Positions 57,110-64,000 of a stretch of 64,000 nt of DNA are shown in pieces. Every line of letters starts with the position of its first letter. The first letter of the stretch is position 1. The position numbers were made by a program, and so were the translations under genes. This DNA comes from Vibrio zhanjiangensis (lineage in GTDB: Bacteria; Pseudomonadota; Gammaproteobacteria; Enterobacterales; Vibrionaceae): contig NZ_BSPW01000036.1 of NCBI RefSeq assembly GCF_030161235.1, positions 1-64,000 on the forward strand. The letters run 5' to 3'. The notes below the pieces were generated by a model, which saw nothing but the letters and a program-made list of their open reading frames with translations, had not been told where the DNA came from and did not search any database.

Positions 57110-59569
57110 TTAAACCCCAAGCTTCCAACCTAATGTACGCATTACATCTGAAAATACACCCGCTGCCGTAACTTCTGTACCAGCCCCATAGCCACGTAAG
57201 ACAAGAGGGATTGGTTGATAATAACGGCTGTAAAAAGCTAAAGCATTTTCACCATCCTTAATTTTAAACATAGGGTCATTATCATCAACAGCTGAAATAC
57301 TGACTCGGCACTGGCCATTATCGATTTCACCGACGTAGCGTAGCACCTTGCCTTGCTCTGCCGCTTCCTCCGAGAGTTGTTTGAAATATGCATCCGCTTC
57401 CGGCAAGCGTGTCATAAATTCATCCACACTCCCCGAATCATCAAAACTTGGTGGCAACGCCTTTTCAACCACTACATCGCCAAGCTCCAGATTCATGCCT
57501 GCTTCGCGAGCAAGGATCAACAGTTTACGCGCGACATCCATACCAGAAAGATCATCTCGTGGATCAGGTTCAGTAAAGCCGTTTTCTTTAGCGATATTGG
57601 TGGCCTGACTCAAGGTCATACCTTCGTCTAACTTACCAAAAATATATGACAGCGAGCCGGAAAGAATACCAGTAAAACGTTCCAATTCATCACCTGCAGC
57701 AATCAGGTTTTGCAAATTTTCAATAACTGGCAATCCGGCACCAACCGTTGTTTCATACATCAACTTACGACGAGAACTACGCGCAACATCACGAAGTTGG
57801 TGATAATAACTCATACTGGCGGTATTGGCCTTTTTATTTGGAGTGACCACATGAAAACCGGCGGCGAGGAAATCTGCATATTGATTTGCAATGGACTCAG
57901 ATGAAGTACAATCAACTAACACCGGATTAATAATATGATTACGCTGTACCAAGGAAATGAGGCGAGCTAAGCTGAAGTCTTCTGTTGAGTCCTTCATACG
58001 ATCTCGCCAATGCTCTAAAGGCAACCCCTGACTGTCAAGCAATAGACCTTTACTATTTGCCAAGCCGCAAACTCGTATCACTATACCTTTATCCGCCAGT
58101 TTGGCTTGCTGGCGCTGAATTTGGTCAACCAGTTCTCCGCCGACACCACCGACGCCAACCACAAAAACATCAAGAAAGTGCTTAGAATTAAATAGATTTT
58201 CATGACAGGCTTTAATGGCTTCTGAAATTTTATCTTCTGGTATAACAGCAGAGATAGCACGCTCTGACGAACCTTGAGCAATAGCAACAATGTTGACATT
58301 TACTTCTGCTAAAGAAGAGAAAAACTGAGAGGCGACACCTCTTGAAGTGCGCATTCCGTCTCCAACCAAAGTAACAATTGCCACATCATCAATAAAATCT
58401 ACCGGTTCCAGTAGCCCTTCTTTTAGCTCTAGCTCAAACCCTTCACTCAGCGCCTGCTGAGCAATAACTTTATCTGCCGCTTCAATGCAAAAGCTGATGC
58501 TGTATTCCGAAGATGACTGGGTAATTAACACAATCGAAACGCCTGACGCCGACATGGCGCCAAACACTCGACTTGCCATGCCGACCATGCCTTTCATCCC
58601 TGGGCCAGAGACATTCACCATCGTTAGGTCACTTAAGGTTGTGATTCCTTTGATAGACAAGTTATCTTCGCCTGTGTCTTGGCCAATCAAAGTACCAGTG
58701 CCTTGTGGATTGAAGCTATTTTTTATTAGGCATGGAATATGAAACTGAGCGATAGGCGCAATGGTTTTGGGATGCAGTACAGATGCACCAAAATAGGAAA
58801 GCTCCATTGCCTCTTGATAGCTTAGTGACTTGAGCAAACGTGCATCATCAACCAAGCGAGGATCACAGTTATAAACGCCATCAACATCTGTCCAAATTTC
58901 ACAGCACTCAGCACGTAAACATGCGGCTAGAACTGCAGCAGAATAGTCTGAACCATTACGACCTAAAGTGACTAGTTCACCCTTTTCATTACCAGCAGTA
59001 AAACCTGGCATGATATTGACGTGTCCTTTGGGCAAAGGATATTGCCGAAAATTTTGAGTAGACACTTCAACATCGACCATAGCTTCTAAGTGGTCGCCTT
59101 TGGCAAAAAGGTACTTGACTGGATCAATCAAGCTAGCCGGCTGGCCTTTTGCTTCTAACACGGCTTTCATCAACTGAATGGATACTCGTTCGCCTTTACT
59201 GATAATACGAGCGTTCACATTAGCTGGACACATCCCCAATAGGTTTATTCCGTGAACGAATTGACGGAGCTGCCCCAAGGAGGTTTTGACCTGATTGTCA
59301 TAATCAGAACCATCGATATTGGGTAAGGATTTTTTTACTTCTTGATACAAGTCCCTAAAAGATGCTTCAAGATCCGCTATCTGAAGCTCTGCCTCACCAT
59401 TTTTTAAAGCTCCATCAATAACAGAGACTAATTTATTGGTCGTTTTGCCGGGAGCTGAAAGGACAACTGCGACCTCTTCTTGTTGAGCATTATTAGCAAT
59501 AATATCCGCTGCCCGTAGAAACCTATCTGCGTCAGCTAACGATGAGCCGCCAAACTTTAAAACACGCAT
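57110..59569 (-). CDS. thrA: Bifunctional aspartokinase I / homoserine dehydrogenase I ThrA
   Basis: ThrA starts and continues the threonine branch. The 819-residue product has an aspartokinase domain beginning [17 protein letters not shown] with [11 protein letters not shown] and an ACT regulatory pair (near 315-450, [15 protein letters not shown]), then homoserine dehydrogenase with [17 protein letters not shown] near 465 and [19 protein letters not shown]. The start at 59569 follows a strong GGAGGA. The fusion of both enzymes and the leader peptide upstream place it in the threonine-attenuated class. Confidence 0.97.
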   Translation of the reverse strand: MRVLKFGGSSLADADRFLRAADIIANNAQQEEVAVVLSAPGKTTNKLVSVIDGALKNGEAELQIADLEASFRDLYQEVKKSLPNIDGSDYDNQVKTSLGQLRQFVHGINLLGMCPANVNARIISKGERVSIQLMKAVLEAKGQPASLIDPVKYLFAKGDHLEAMVDVEVSTQNFRQYPLPKGHVNIMPGFTAGNEKGELVTLGRNGSDYSAAVLAACLRAECCEIWTDVDGVYNCDPRLVDDARLLKSLSYQEAMELSYFGASVLHPKTIAPIAQFHIPCLIKNSFNPQGTGTLIGQDTGEDNLSIKGITTLSDLTMVNVSGPGMKGMVGMASRVFGAMSASGVSIVLITQSSSEYSISFCIEAADKVIAQQALSEGFELELKEGLLEPVDFIDDVAIVTLVGDGMRTSRGVASQFFSSLAEVNVNIVAIAQGSSERAISAVIPEDKISEAIKACHENLFNSKHFLDVFVVGVGGVGGELVDQIQRQQAKLADKGIVIRVCGLANSKGLLLDSQGLPLEHWRDRMKDSTEDFSLARLISLVQRNHIINPVLVDCTSSESIANQYADFLAAGFHVVTPNKKANTASMSYYHQLRDVARSSRRKLMYETTVGAGLPVIENLQNLIAAGDELERFTGILSGSLSYIFGKLDEGMTLSQATNIAKENGFTEPDPRDDLSGMDVARKLLILAREAGMNLELGDVVVEKALPPSFDDSGSVDEFMTRLPEADAYFKQLSEEAAEQGKVLRYVGEIDNGQCRVSISAVDDNDPMFKIKDGENALAFYSRYYQPIPLVLRGYGAGTEVTAAGVFSDVMRTLGWKLGV

Positions 59570-59599
59570 TTCTTCCTCCAAATGCTTGTAAATGGGTAT

Positions 59600-59639
59600 A
59601 AAAAAAGGCCTGTATCTCTTGGGATACAGGCCTTTTTTT
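59600..59639 (-). terminator. Threonine attenuator terminator
   Basis: GGCCTGTATC and GATACAGGCC, extended on both sides by A and T runs, form a very strong hairpin about 31 bp before thrA and 14 bp after the leader-peptide stop. The T run lies on the minus strand, so it stops transcription before thrA unless ribosomes stall on the leader. Confidence 0.9.
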
Positions 59640-59652
59640 GAATTTATTTCGC

Positions 59653-59730
59653 TTAGCAGCCTGCCCCAACATGTGTGATGTCGGTAATAATAATGGTTGT
59701 GGTCATTACTGATAGGCTAAAATGATTCAT
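59653..59730 (-). CDS. thrL: thr operon leader peptide ThrL
   Basis: A 25-codon frame ends 14 bp before the thr attenuator. It contains [12 protein letters not shown] (six Thr and five Ile in the last two thirds), the threonine/isoleucine-rich pattern of thr leaders in enteric bacteria. Stalling at these codons when Thr or Ile is short would prevent the terminator. Either the ATG at 59730 or that at 59706 could start it; neither has a strong ribosome site, so the length may be 25 or 17 residues. It is too short for usual gene prediction. Confidence 0.85.
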   Translation of the reverse strand: MNHFSLSVMTTTIIITDITHVGAGC

Positions 59731-60001
59731 GTGCGATTTTTATGATAACAAAAAGTGTGTTTGCTTTCCTTTACGTTTAACCGATTTGCTTACCTGGAGT
59801 CAACAATTTTTTTTACTTTTTCCATTTTGCTCTCTCATCGAGCTTCTTCAATGTGCATCAAGAGGTTACATTAATTACACAATAGATAAAACAAGTTTTA
59901 TATGTGGTAATTAATAGTTTTATCGTAAAACTGTCTCGCTATGGCTGTATTTTATGCTTTACTTGATCCTGCGGTGGGAAGTTAAAATGATGGGGTGGCA
60001 A

Positions 60002-60463
60002 ATGAAAAAACAACTAAGCCTTTTGCTTGCTCTTGCAGCTTGCTCTTCAATAGCAGCTGAGCTTCCTTCATTGCCATCACAAAAAAAAACATCATCGCAT
60101 AAACTGTTTTTATCTAGCGAAGCAAATCACCAAGACTTTGATACATGGACAATCGACGGTGGTTACTCGTACAATCTGTTCAATAAAATAGACTTCTACG
60201 TTGGTGCGAGTATCAACCAAAATACATCAATCAATGAAAGTGGCTTCTTAAGTGGGGTAAGTTATCAAGTGACTCCAAGAGTCTCAGTACAGAGCAGTCT
60301 GCGCTCTTATCAAGAAAACAATACCAATTTGGGCAGTGATACTGTAATTTCTGCTGAAGTCTCGAGCAGAATGAGGTTGACGGAAAATATCGACTTACAC
60401 GCAACACTTGAACATCAAGAGTGGCAGAAAGGGTTTGAAGTCGGTATTGGATTCAGATTCTAA
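60002..60463 (+). CDS. Predicted small outer-membrane beta-barrel-like protein
   Basis: I do not recognise a named family. From 60002 the product has 153 residues. It begins with a signal peptide (MKKQLSLLLALAACSSIAAE). The mature part consists of alternating polar/aromatic strands (FDTWTIDGGYSYNLF, FYVGASINQNTS, SVQSSLRSYQ, DLHATLEHQEW) and ends in GFEVGIGFRF, a C-terminal aromatic as in outer-membrane barrels. It is Asn/Ser-rich. GGGGTGG precedes the chosen ATG; a start further upstream at 59954 lacks a ribosome site. It is alone between the thr leader and an RraA-family gene. Function unknown. Confidence 0.72.
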   Translation: MKKQLSLLLALAACSSIAAELPSLPSQKKTSSHKLFLSSEANHQDFDTWTIDGGYSYNLFNKIDFYVGASINQNTSINESGFLSGVSYQVTPRVSVQSSLRSYQENNTNLGSDTVISAEVSSRMRLTENIDLHATLEHQEWQKGFEVGIGFRF

Positions 60464-60482
60464 TTTTTTCAAAAATTCGCCA

Positions 60483-60968
60483 TCAACTCCAATCAAGCAA
60501 CTCTGTAGACATAAGCACACCATTCCAATCGGCGTATACATAATCACCGGGTTGGATCATCTGATTATGAATCGTTAAAGTAACATTTAAATCACCTGAG
60601 CCACGTTTTTCGGTCTTGAAAGGGCTAGTGCCCAAGGCTTTGATACCAAACTCCATCTCAGCTATCGCAGCAGCATCTCGAATCGCTCCATAAATGATGA
60701 CGCCTTCCCAATGATTATCTATGGCCAAAATCGCTAATTGGCTACCAAGTAACGCTTGTTGGCAAGAACCATGACCATCAACAACGAGGACTTTACCTTT
60801 TCCATCTTGGCTTAAGACCTCCCGCACTTTTGAGTTATCATGGTAACAACGAACGGTCACTATCTCTCCCCAGAAAGCGCACTTATTACCAAAGGTGTGT
60901 AAAGGTATGTCCAATAAAGTCACTTTATCTTCGTGTTTGTCACATATATCTGATGTTATATCTTTCAT
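60483..60968 (-). CDS. RraA-family protein (RNase E regulator / HMG aldolase-like)
   Basis: This 161-residue protein is in the RraA family, whose members include the E. coli inhibitor of RNase E and, elsewhere, class-II aldolases acting on 4-hydroxy-4-methyl-2-oxoglutarate. Visible are [37 protein letters not shown] and [19 protein letters not shown]. Unlike E. coli RraA (GAVRQ), it keeps the Arg-Asp pair GAIRD that binds metal and substrate in the aldolase branch, so enzyme activity is possible. Vibrio vulnificus has two RraA-like proteins; which this equals cannot be told. GGAGGA precedes two ATGs (60971, 60968); the second has the better spacing. Confidence 0.82.
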   Translation of the reverse strand: MKDITSDICDKHEDKVTLLDIPLHTFGNKCAFWGEIVTVRCYHDNSKVREVLSQDGKGKVLVVDGHGSCQQALLGSQLAILAIDNHWEGVIIYGAIRDAAAIAEMEFGIKALGTSPFKTEKRGSGDLNVTLTIHNQMIQPGDYVYADWNGVLMSTELLDWS

Positions 60969-60996
60969 CATTCCTCCAAGGAAATACCTCTATTCA

Positions 60997-61395
60997 CTAC
61001 CCGCAACGCTGTCTCCAGCCACCAAGACTCACTTTCGTGTTATCAGCACAACAAGAAAGTAGAAACAACTCATCTCTCACTACATAGTAAATCGCATTCT
61101 GCTGATACTTCCGACCCAAGTACAATGCTTGCTGCTCAGAAAGTGCTACCGCAAAGCTGATTTCTACCCAGCTAAAATCTCGATCCCCGACCAAGACTTC
61201 GGTATAACAAGTATGGCCAAATTCTTTGACCAAGCTGTGATTACTGCGATCATTTTCTAATTTGCCACGCCTGTGACTTTTTGGATTCCATGCTGTGATA
61301 ATAGCAAACTCCTCAAAGTCAGGTTGATGAACTAATTTGAAGTAAGGATTTGAATATTGTTGCCAAAGAAATGCATCTATCATCATATTCATCAT
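60997..61395 (-). CDS. DUF3293 protein
   Basis: A 132-residue soluble protein of unknown function. FAIITAWNPKSHRRGKLENDRSN is shown in part (FAIITAWNPKS; RSNHSL) and is the DUF3293 mark, followed by SWVEISFAVALSEQQALYLGRKYQQNAIYYV. Four Met codons open the frame; the start could be 61395, 61386 or 61383. It lies 28 bp upstream of the RraA-family gene in the same direction and may be cotranscribed with it. It is divergent from arcA. Confidence 0.82.
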   Translation of the reverse strand: MMNMMIDAFLWQQYSNPYFKLVHQPDFEEFAIITAWNPKSHRRGKLENDRSNHSLVKEFGHTCYTEVLVGDRDFSWVEISFAVALSEQQALYLGRKYQQNAIYYVVRDELFLLSCCADNTKVSLGGWRQRCG

Positions 61396-61710
61396 GCTTT
61401 AGTTATGTTATCGACGATTAATTTTTGTTACATTCTAACTCTTGATATAAATCAACAAAGTGAATGGAATTAACATTCTGACATTGTTAGCATGCTGTTA
61501 ACATTATAGAATCCGCAGCAAAGACTAATAGAAAGCGTGAAAATAAGGGATCTCAAGTACGCATTTGAGCCCATGGATGGCGGGCAACCAAAGAAACAAT
61601 GCACTTTGGCAGTCTTTGGTTTATTATCTGCATCACATTACCTGTATGTTAGGTTATTGCCTAGAATTTATTCTATTAGCACAATTTTTTCACAAGTTTA
61701 GGTACCGCCA
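61396..61710. other. DUF3293-arcA divergent intergenic region
   Basis: A 315-bp spacer, AT-rich. It carries a promoter candidate with ArcA-like repeats for arcA at 61484-61512. A short frame from 61565 overlapping arcA is not supported. The untranslated leader of arcA would be about 190 bp. Confidence 0.5.
61484..61512 (+). promoter_or_regulatory. arcA promoter candidate with ArcA-type direct repeats
   Basis: TTGTTA (61484-61489) and TAGAAT (61507-61512) are 17 bp apart. TGTTA occurs at 61485 and 61496, an 11-bp-spaced direct repeat like the ArcA box, and the second is part of the palindrome TGTTAACA. The repeats lie over the promoter, which suggests autorepression. Inferred from pattern only. 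Confidence 0.42.
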
Positions 61711-62427
61711 ATGCAAACCCCGCACATTCTTATTGTCGAAGATGAGCAAGTAACTCGTAACACTCTAAAAAGTATTTTTGAAGCAGAGGGATACGCTGTT
61801 TTTGAGGCCAGTGACGGTGAAAAGATGCACCAAGTGCTGTCTGACAATCAGGTTAATCTGGTCATTATGGATATCAATCTTCCAGGAAAAAATGGTCTTC
61901 TCCTTGCACGAGAGCTCCGTGAACAAGCTAATGTAGCATTAATGTTCTTGACAGGACGTGACAATGAAGTTGACAAGATTTTAGGCCTAGAAATTGGTGC
62001 GGATGACTATATCACCAAGCCCTTCAACCCACGTGAGTTGACTATTCGTGCTCGTAATCTATTGAGTCGTTCAATGACCGCCAGCACAGTAAACGAAGAT
62101 AAACGCAGCGTTGAAAAATATCAGTTTAATGGTTGGGTTTTAGATATCAACAGTCGTTCATTGGTCAGCCCAAGCGGTGAGGATTACAAACTTCCTCGTT
62201 CAGAATTCAGAGCCTTGCTTCATTTCTGTGAAAACCCGGGCAAGATTCAAACACGAGCAGATTTGCTGAAAAAAATGACTGGCCGTGAGCTTAAACCTCA
62301 TGACAGAACGGTTGATGTAACGATTCGAAGAATACGTAAACATTTTGAATCTGTTTCAGGTACTCCAGAAATTATTGCGACTATTCATGGTGAAGGTTAT
62401 CGTTTCTGTGGTGACATTGAAGAGTAA
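61711..62427 (+). CDS. arcA: Two-component response regulator ArcA
   Basis: ArcA is the global regulator of redox and anaerobic metabolism, phosphorylated by ArcB. The 238-residue product (same length as in E. coli) has a receiver domain with acidic pocket VEDE at 10-13, phosphoryl Asp54 in [11 protein letters not shown], Lys in [10 protein letters not shown], and an OmpR-type winged helix ([28 protein letters not shown]). It is a single gene with a terminator. In vibrios ArcA also affects virulence and bioluminescence. Confidence 0.97.
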   Translation: MQTPHILIVEDEQVTRNTLKSIFEAEGYAVFEASDGEKMHQVLSDNQVNLVIMDINLPGKNGLLLARELREQANVALMFLTGRDNEVDKILGLEIGADDYITKPFNPRELTIRARNLLSRSMTASTVNEDKRSVEKYQFNGWVLDINSRSLVSPSGEDYKLPRSEFRALLHFCENPGKIQTRADLLKKMTGRELKPHDRTVDVTIRRIRKHFESVSGTPEIIATIHGEGYRFCGDIEE

Positions 62428-62444
62428 ATAACTCAATTAACAAT

Positions 62445-62472
62445 AAAAAATGGAGCCTTGGCTCCATTTTTT
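62445..62472. terminator. arcA / hldE bidirectional terminator
   Basis: AAAAAATGGAGCC and GGCTCCATTTTTT pair perfectly with a 2-nt centre, 17 bp after arcA and 15 bp after the convergent hldE stop. A and T runs allow work in both directions. Confidence 0.9.
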
Positions 62473-62487
62473 ATGTCAGCGAAAGAT

Positions 62488-63918
62488 TTATCCTTTGCCA
62501 CCTTTAATAGCATCGATAATTTCGGTGGTAGAACAGCCTTCTTCAAAGTTAAGTACTTTCACTTCGCCACCGTTGGCGATAACCTCTTTGCCACCAGCAA
62601 TGTCTTCGGGTTTATAATCACCACCTTTAACCAGCAGATCGGGTAACACTTCAGCAATAAGGCTCTGTGGTGTTTCTTCTTCAAAAGGCACTACCCAATC
62701 TACCGCTCCTAGACCTGCTAGTACTGCCATTCTGCGATCAGTAGGGTTAACCGGACGCCCCGGGCCTTTGAGACTTCTGACCGATTCATCTGTATTCACC
62801 GCAACAATCAGACGATCGCCAAGTTCCGCCGCATGATTAAGATAAGAAACATGTCCTGCATGAAGAATGTCAAAACAACCATTGGTCATGACGACTTTCT
62901 CTCCCTTGGCCTGAGCTTTCTTGACAACTTCGATTAAGGTTTTCTTAGTCACAACACCAAAATCGGTGTCTTTACTTCCATGAACCGCTTCCGCAAGTTC
63001 TATGGTTGATACCGTCGATGTGCCAAGTTTTCCAACCACAACACCCGCTGCCGCATTGGCTAAAGCACACGCTTCATCCAAAGGTTTCCCTGCCGCCACT
63101 GAAGCTGCCAACACTGAGATAACCGTGTCACCAGCACCTGTCACGTCATACACTTCTTTTGCCAAAGTTGGTAAATGAAACGGTTCTTGTCCACGGCGCA
63201 ACAGAGTCATACCATGTTCGCTACGAGTGACAAGGAGTGCTTCAAAATCAAACTGTTCAATCAGCGCAAGTCCCTTTTCTACGAGCTCTTGATCGCTTTT
63301 TATCTTGCCAACTACAAGTTCAAACTCAGTTAAATTGGGGGTCAGCAATGTCGCACCACGATAACGCTCAAAGTCGGTACCTTTAGGATCAATGAAAACA
63401 GGCACCTTAGCTGCTCGTGCTTTTTGAATAAACTGCTGGACATGCTCAAGCGCCCCTTTGTCATAATCCGATAAGACAACTGATTTCACTTTGGGGAGTG
63501 CTTGCTCCATTCTATCTAGGATGAGTTCCACATCAACATTTTCAAATTTGTCTTCAAAGTCCAAACGGATAAGTTGTTGACCACGACTCAATATTCTCAA
63601 TTTTGTAATGGTCGGATAGCTTGGCAAGGCCACGAAATCACATTTTACTTTCAGCGCAGACAAAGTCTCATTCAGCACTTTGGCGGGCTCATCAATCCCA
63701 GTTAAACCAACAATATGGGCATGCCCACCAAGAGAAGCAATATTCATTGCCACGTTAGCCGCTCCACCTGGGCGCTCTTCGTTATTTTCTACTTTTACTA
63801 CAGGGACTGGCGCCTCTGGAGAAATACGTCCAGTCGGGCCATACCAGTAACGGTCTAACATGACGTCACCAATAATCAATACACCGGAATCACTATAGTT
63901 CGGTAGGATTGGTTTCAT
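62488..63918 (-). CDS. hldE: Bifunctional heptose kinase / adenylyltransferase HldE
   Basis: HldE phosphorylates D-glycero-D-manno-heptose 7-phosphate at C1 and later adds AMP, supplying ADP-heptose for the lipopolysaccharide inner core. The 476-residue product has an N-terminal PfkB-type kinase ([40 protein letters not shown] with the catalytic Asp) and a C-terminal nucleotidyltransferase with [17 protein letters not shown] and [11 protein letters not shown]. It is the fused form usual in gammaproteobacteria. The 82 bp upstream to the right edge show no further gene. Confidence 0.97.
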   Translation of the reverse strand: MKPILPNYSDSGVLIIGDVMLDRYWYGPTGRISPEAPVPVVKVENNEERPGGAANVAMNIASLGGHAHIVGLTGIDEPAKVLNETLSALKVKCDFVALPSYPTITKLRILSRGQQLIRLDFEDKFENVDVELILDRMEQALPKVKSVVLSDYDKGALEHVQQFIQKARAAKVPVFIDPKGTDFERYRGATLLTPNLTEFELVVGKIKSDQELVEKGLALIEQFDFEALLVTRSEHGMTLLRRGQEPFHLPTLAKEVYDVTGAGDTVISVLAASVAAGKPLDEACALANAAAGVVVGKLGTSTVSTIELAEAVHGSKDTDFGVVTKKTLIEVVKKAQAKGEKVVMTNGCFDILHAGHVSYLNHAAELGDRLIVAVNTDESVRSLKGPGRPVNPTDRRMAVLAGLGAVDWVVPFEEETPQSLIAEVLPDLLVKGGDYKPEDIAGGKEVIANGGEVKVLNFEEGCSTTEIIDAIKGGKG

Positions 63919-64000
63919 TGCGGGTCTCCAAATTTTAATTCGGGCAAAAGTCTATCACAGGCCGATAAAAGCTCGAAATCTATTCTAACCACTGGTGCCA

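Noticed and set aside
59729-59914. 61-codon plus-strand frame upstream of the small barrel-like gene
   Set aside because: It lies over the thr leader promoter region on the opposite strand, with Cys/Phe-rich composition and no ribosome site.
61565-61753. 62-codon frame overlapping the arcA start
   Set aside because: It overlaps arcA in another frame, has no ribosome site and no protein-like composition.

Overview
The window reads as a stretch of a Vibrio primary chromosome. The evidence is gene content and order: clpB next to an rRNA operon, nspS-mbaA after pheA, a PlzA-like PilZ gene, hlyU and nhaR-nptA beside rpsT, vpsR, and Vibrio-type aroF-tyrA. The species cannot be fixed from this alone. 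Almost everything is core genome: about 54 protein genes (two of them leader peptides) and the 5' end of a 16S rRNA gene. I see no insertion sequence, prophage, CRISPR array, tRNA gene or integron.

Layout. 1-5,040 (minus): 16S 5' end with tandem rrn promoters, clpB with a heat-shock-type promoter, pgeF, rluD. 5,169-12,037 (plus): bamD, raiA, the pheL-pheA attenuation unit, then the polyamine sensor pair nspS-mbaA and yjjX. 12,049-20,493: trpR and slt, ettA, a PilZ gene, the TyrR-type aroF-tyrA operon and nagZ. 20,809-25,060: the anmK-murQ peptidoglycan recycling pair, a small lipoprotein and a short CstA-type carrier. 25,173-32,744 (minus): murJ-ribF-ileS-lspA-fkpB-ispH. 33,005-36,149: rpsT, hlyU, nhaR and the Na+/phosphate symporter nptA. 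36,243-42,825: rppH-ptsP-(TauE)-lgt-thyA running away from mutH, with a 617-bp spacer rich in DnaA boxes and GATC sites. 43,257-48,171: tas, small proteins, vpsR and a MATE exporter. 48,279-52,026 (minus): rpsO-pnp-nlpI. 52,304-54,798: mtnN-cbiB-btuF. 54,854-59,730 (minus): thrL-thrABC. 60,002-63,918: a predicted small outer-membrane protein, an RraA-family protein, a DUF3293 protein, arcA and hldE.

Functional themes. Aromatic amino-acid supply is spread over pheA (ribosome-mediated attenuation), aroF-tyrA (three TyrR-like boxes) and trpR. Threonine is controlled by a leader peptide and terminator. Cyclic-di-GMP signalling is unusually well represented: NspS-MbaA makes or degrades it, a PilZ protein could bind it, and VpsR responds to it and drives biofilm genes in V. 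cholerae. Envelope genes are frequent (bamD, slt, nagZ, anmK, murQ, lspA, lgt, murJ, nlpI, hldE).

The most interesting non-coding element is the rppH-mutH spacer. It has four 9-mers fitting the DnaA box TTWTNCACA, four near matches and seven GATC sites, in the same gene context as the E. coli DnaA-reactivating sequence DARS2. A perfect 14-bp inverted repeat upstream of nspS and several palindromes around pnp are also unexplained. I did not find a wholly new multi-gene system.
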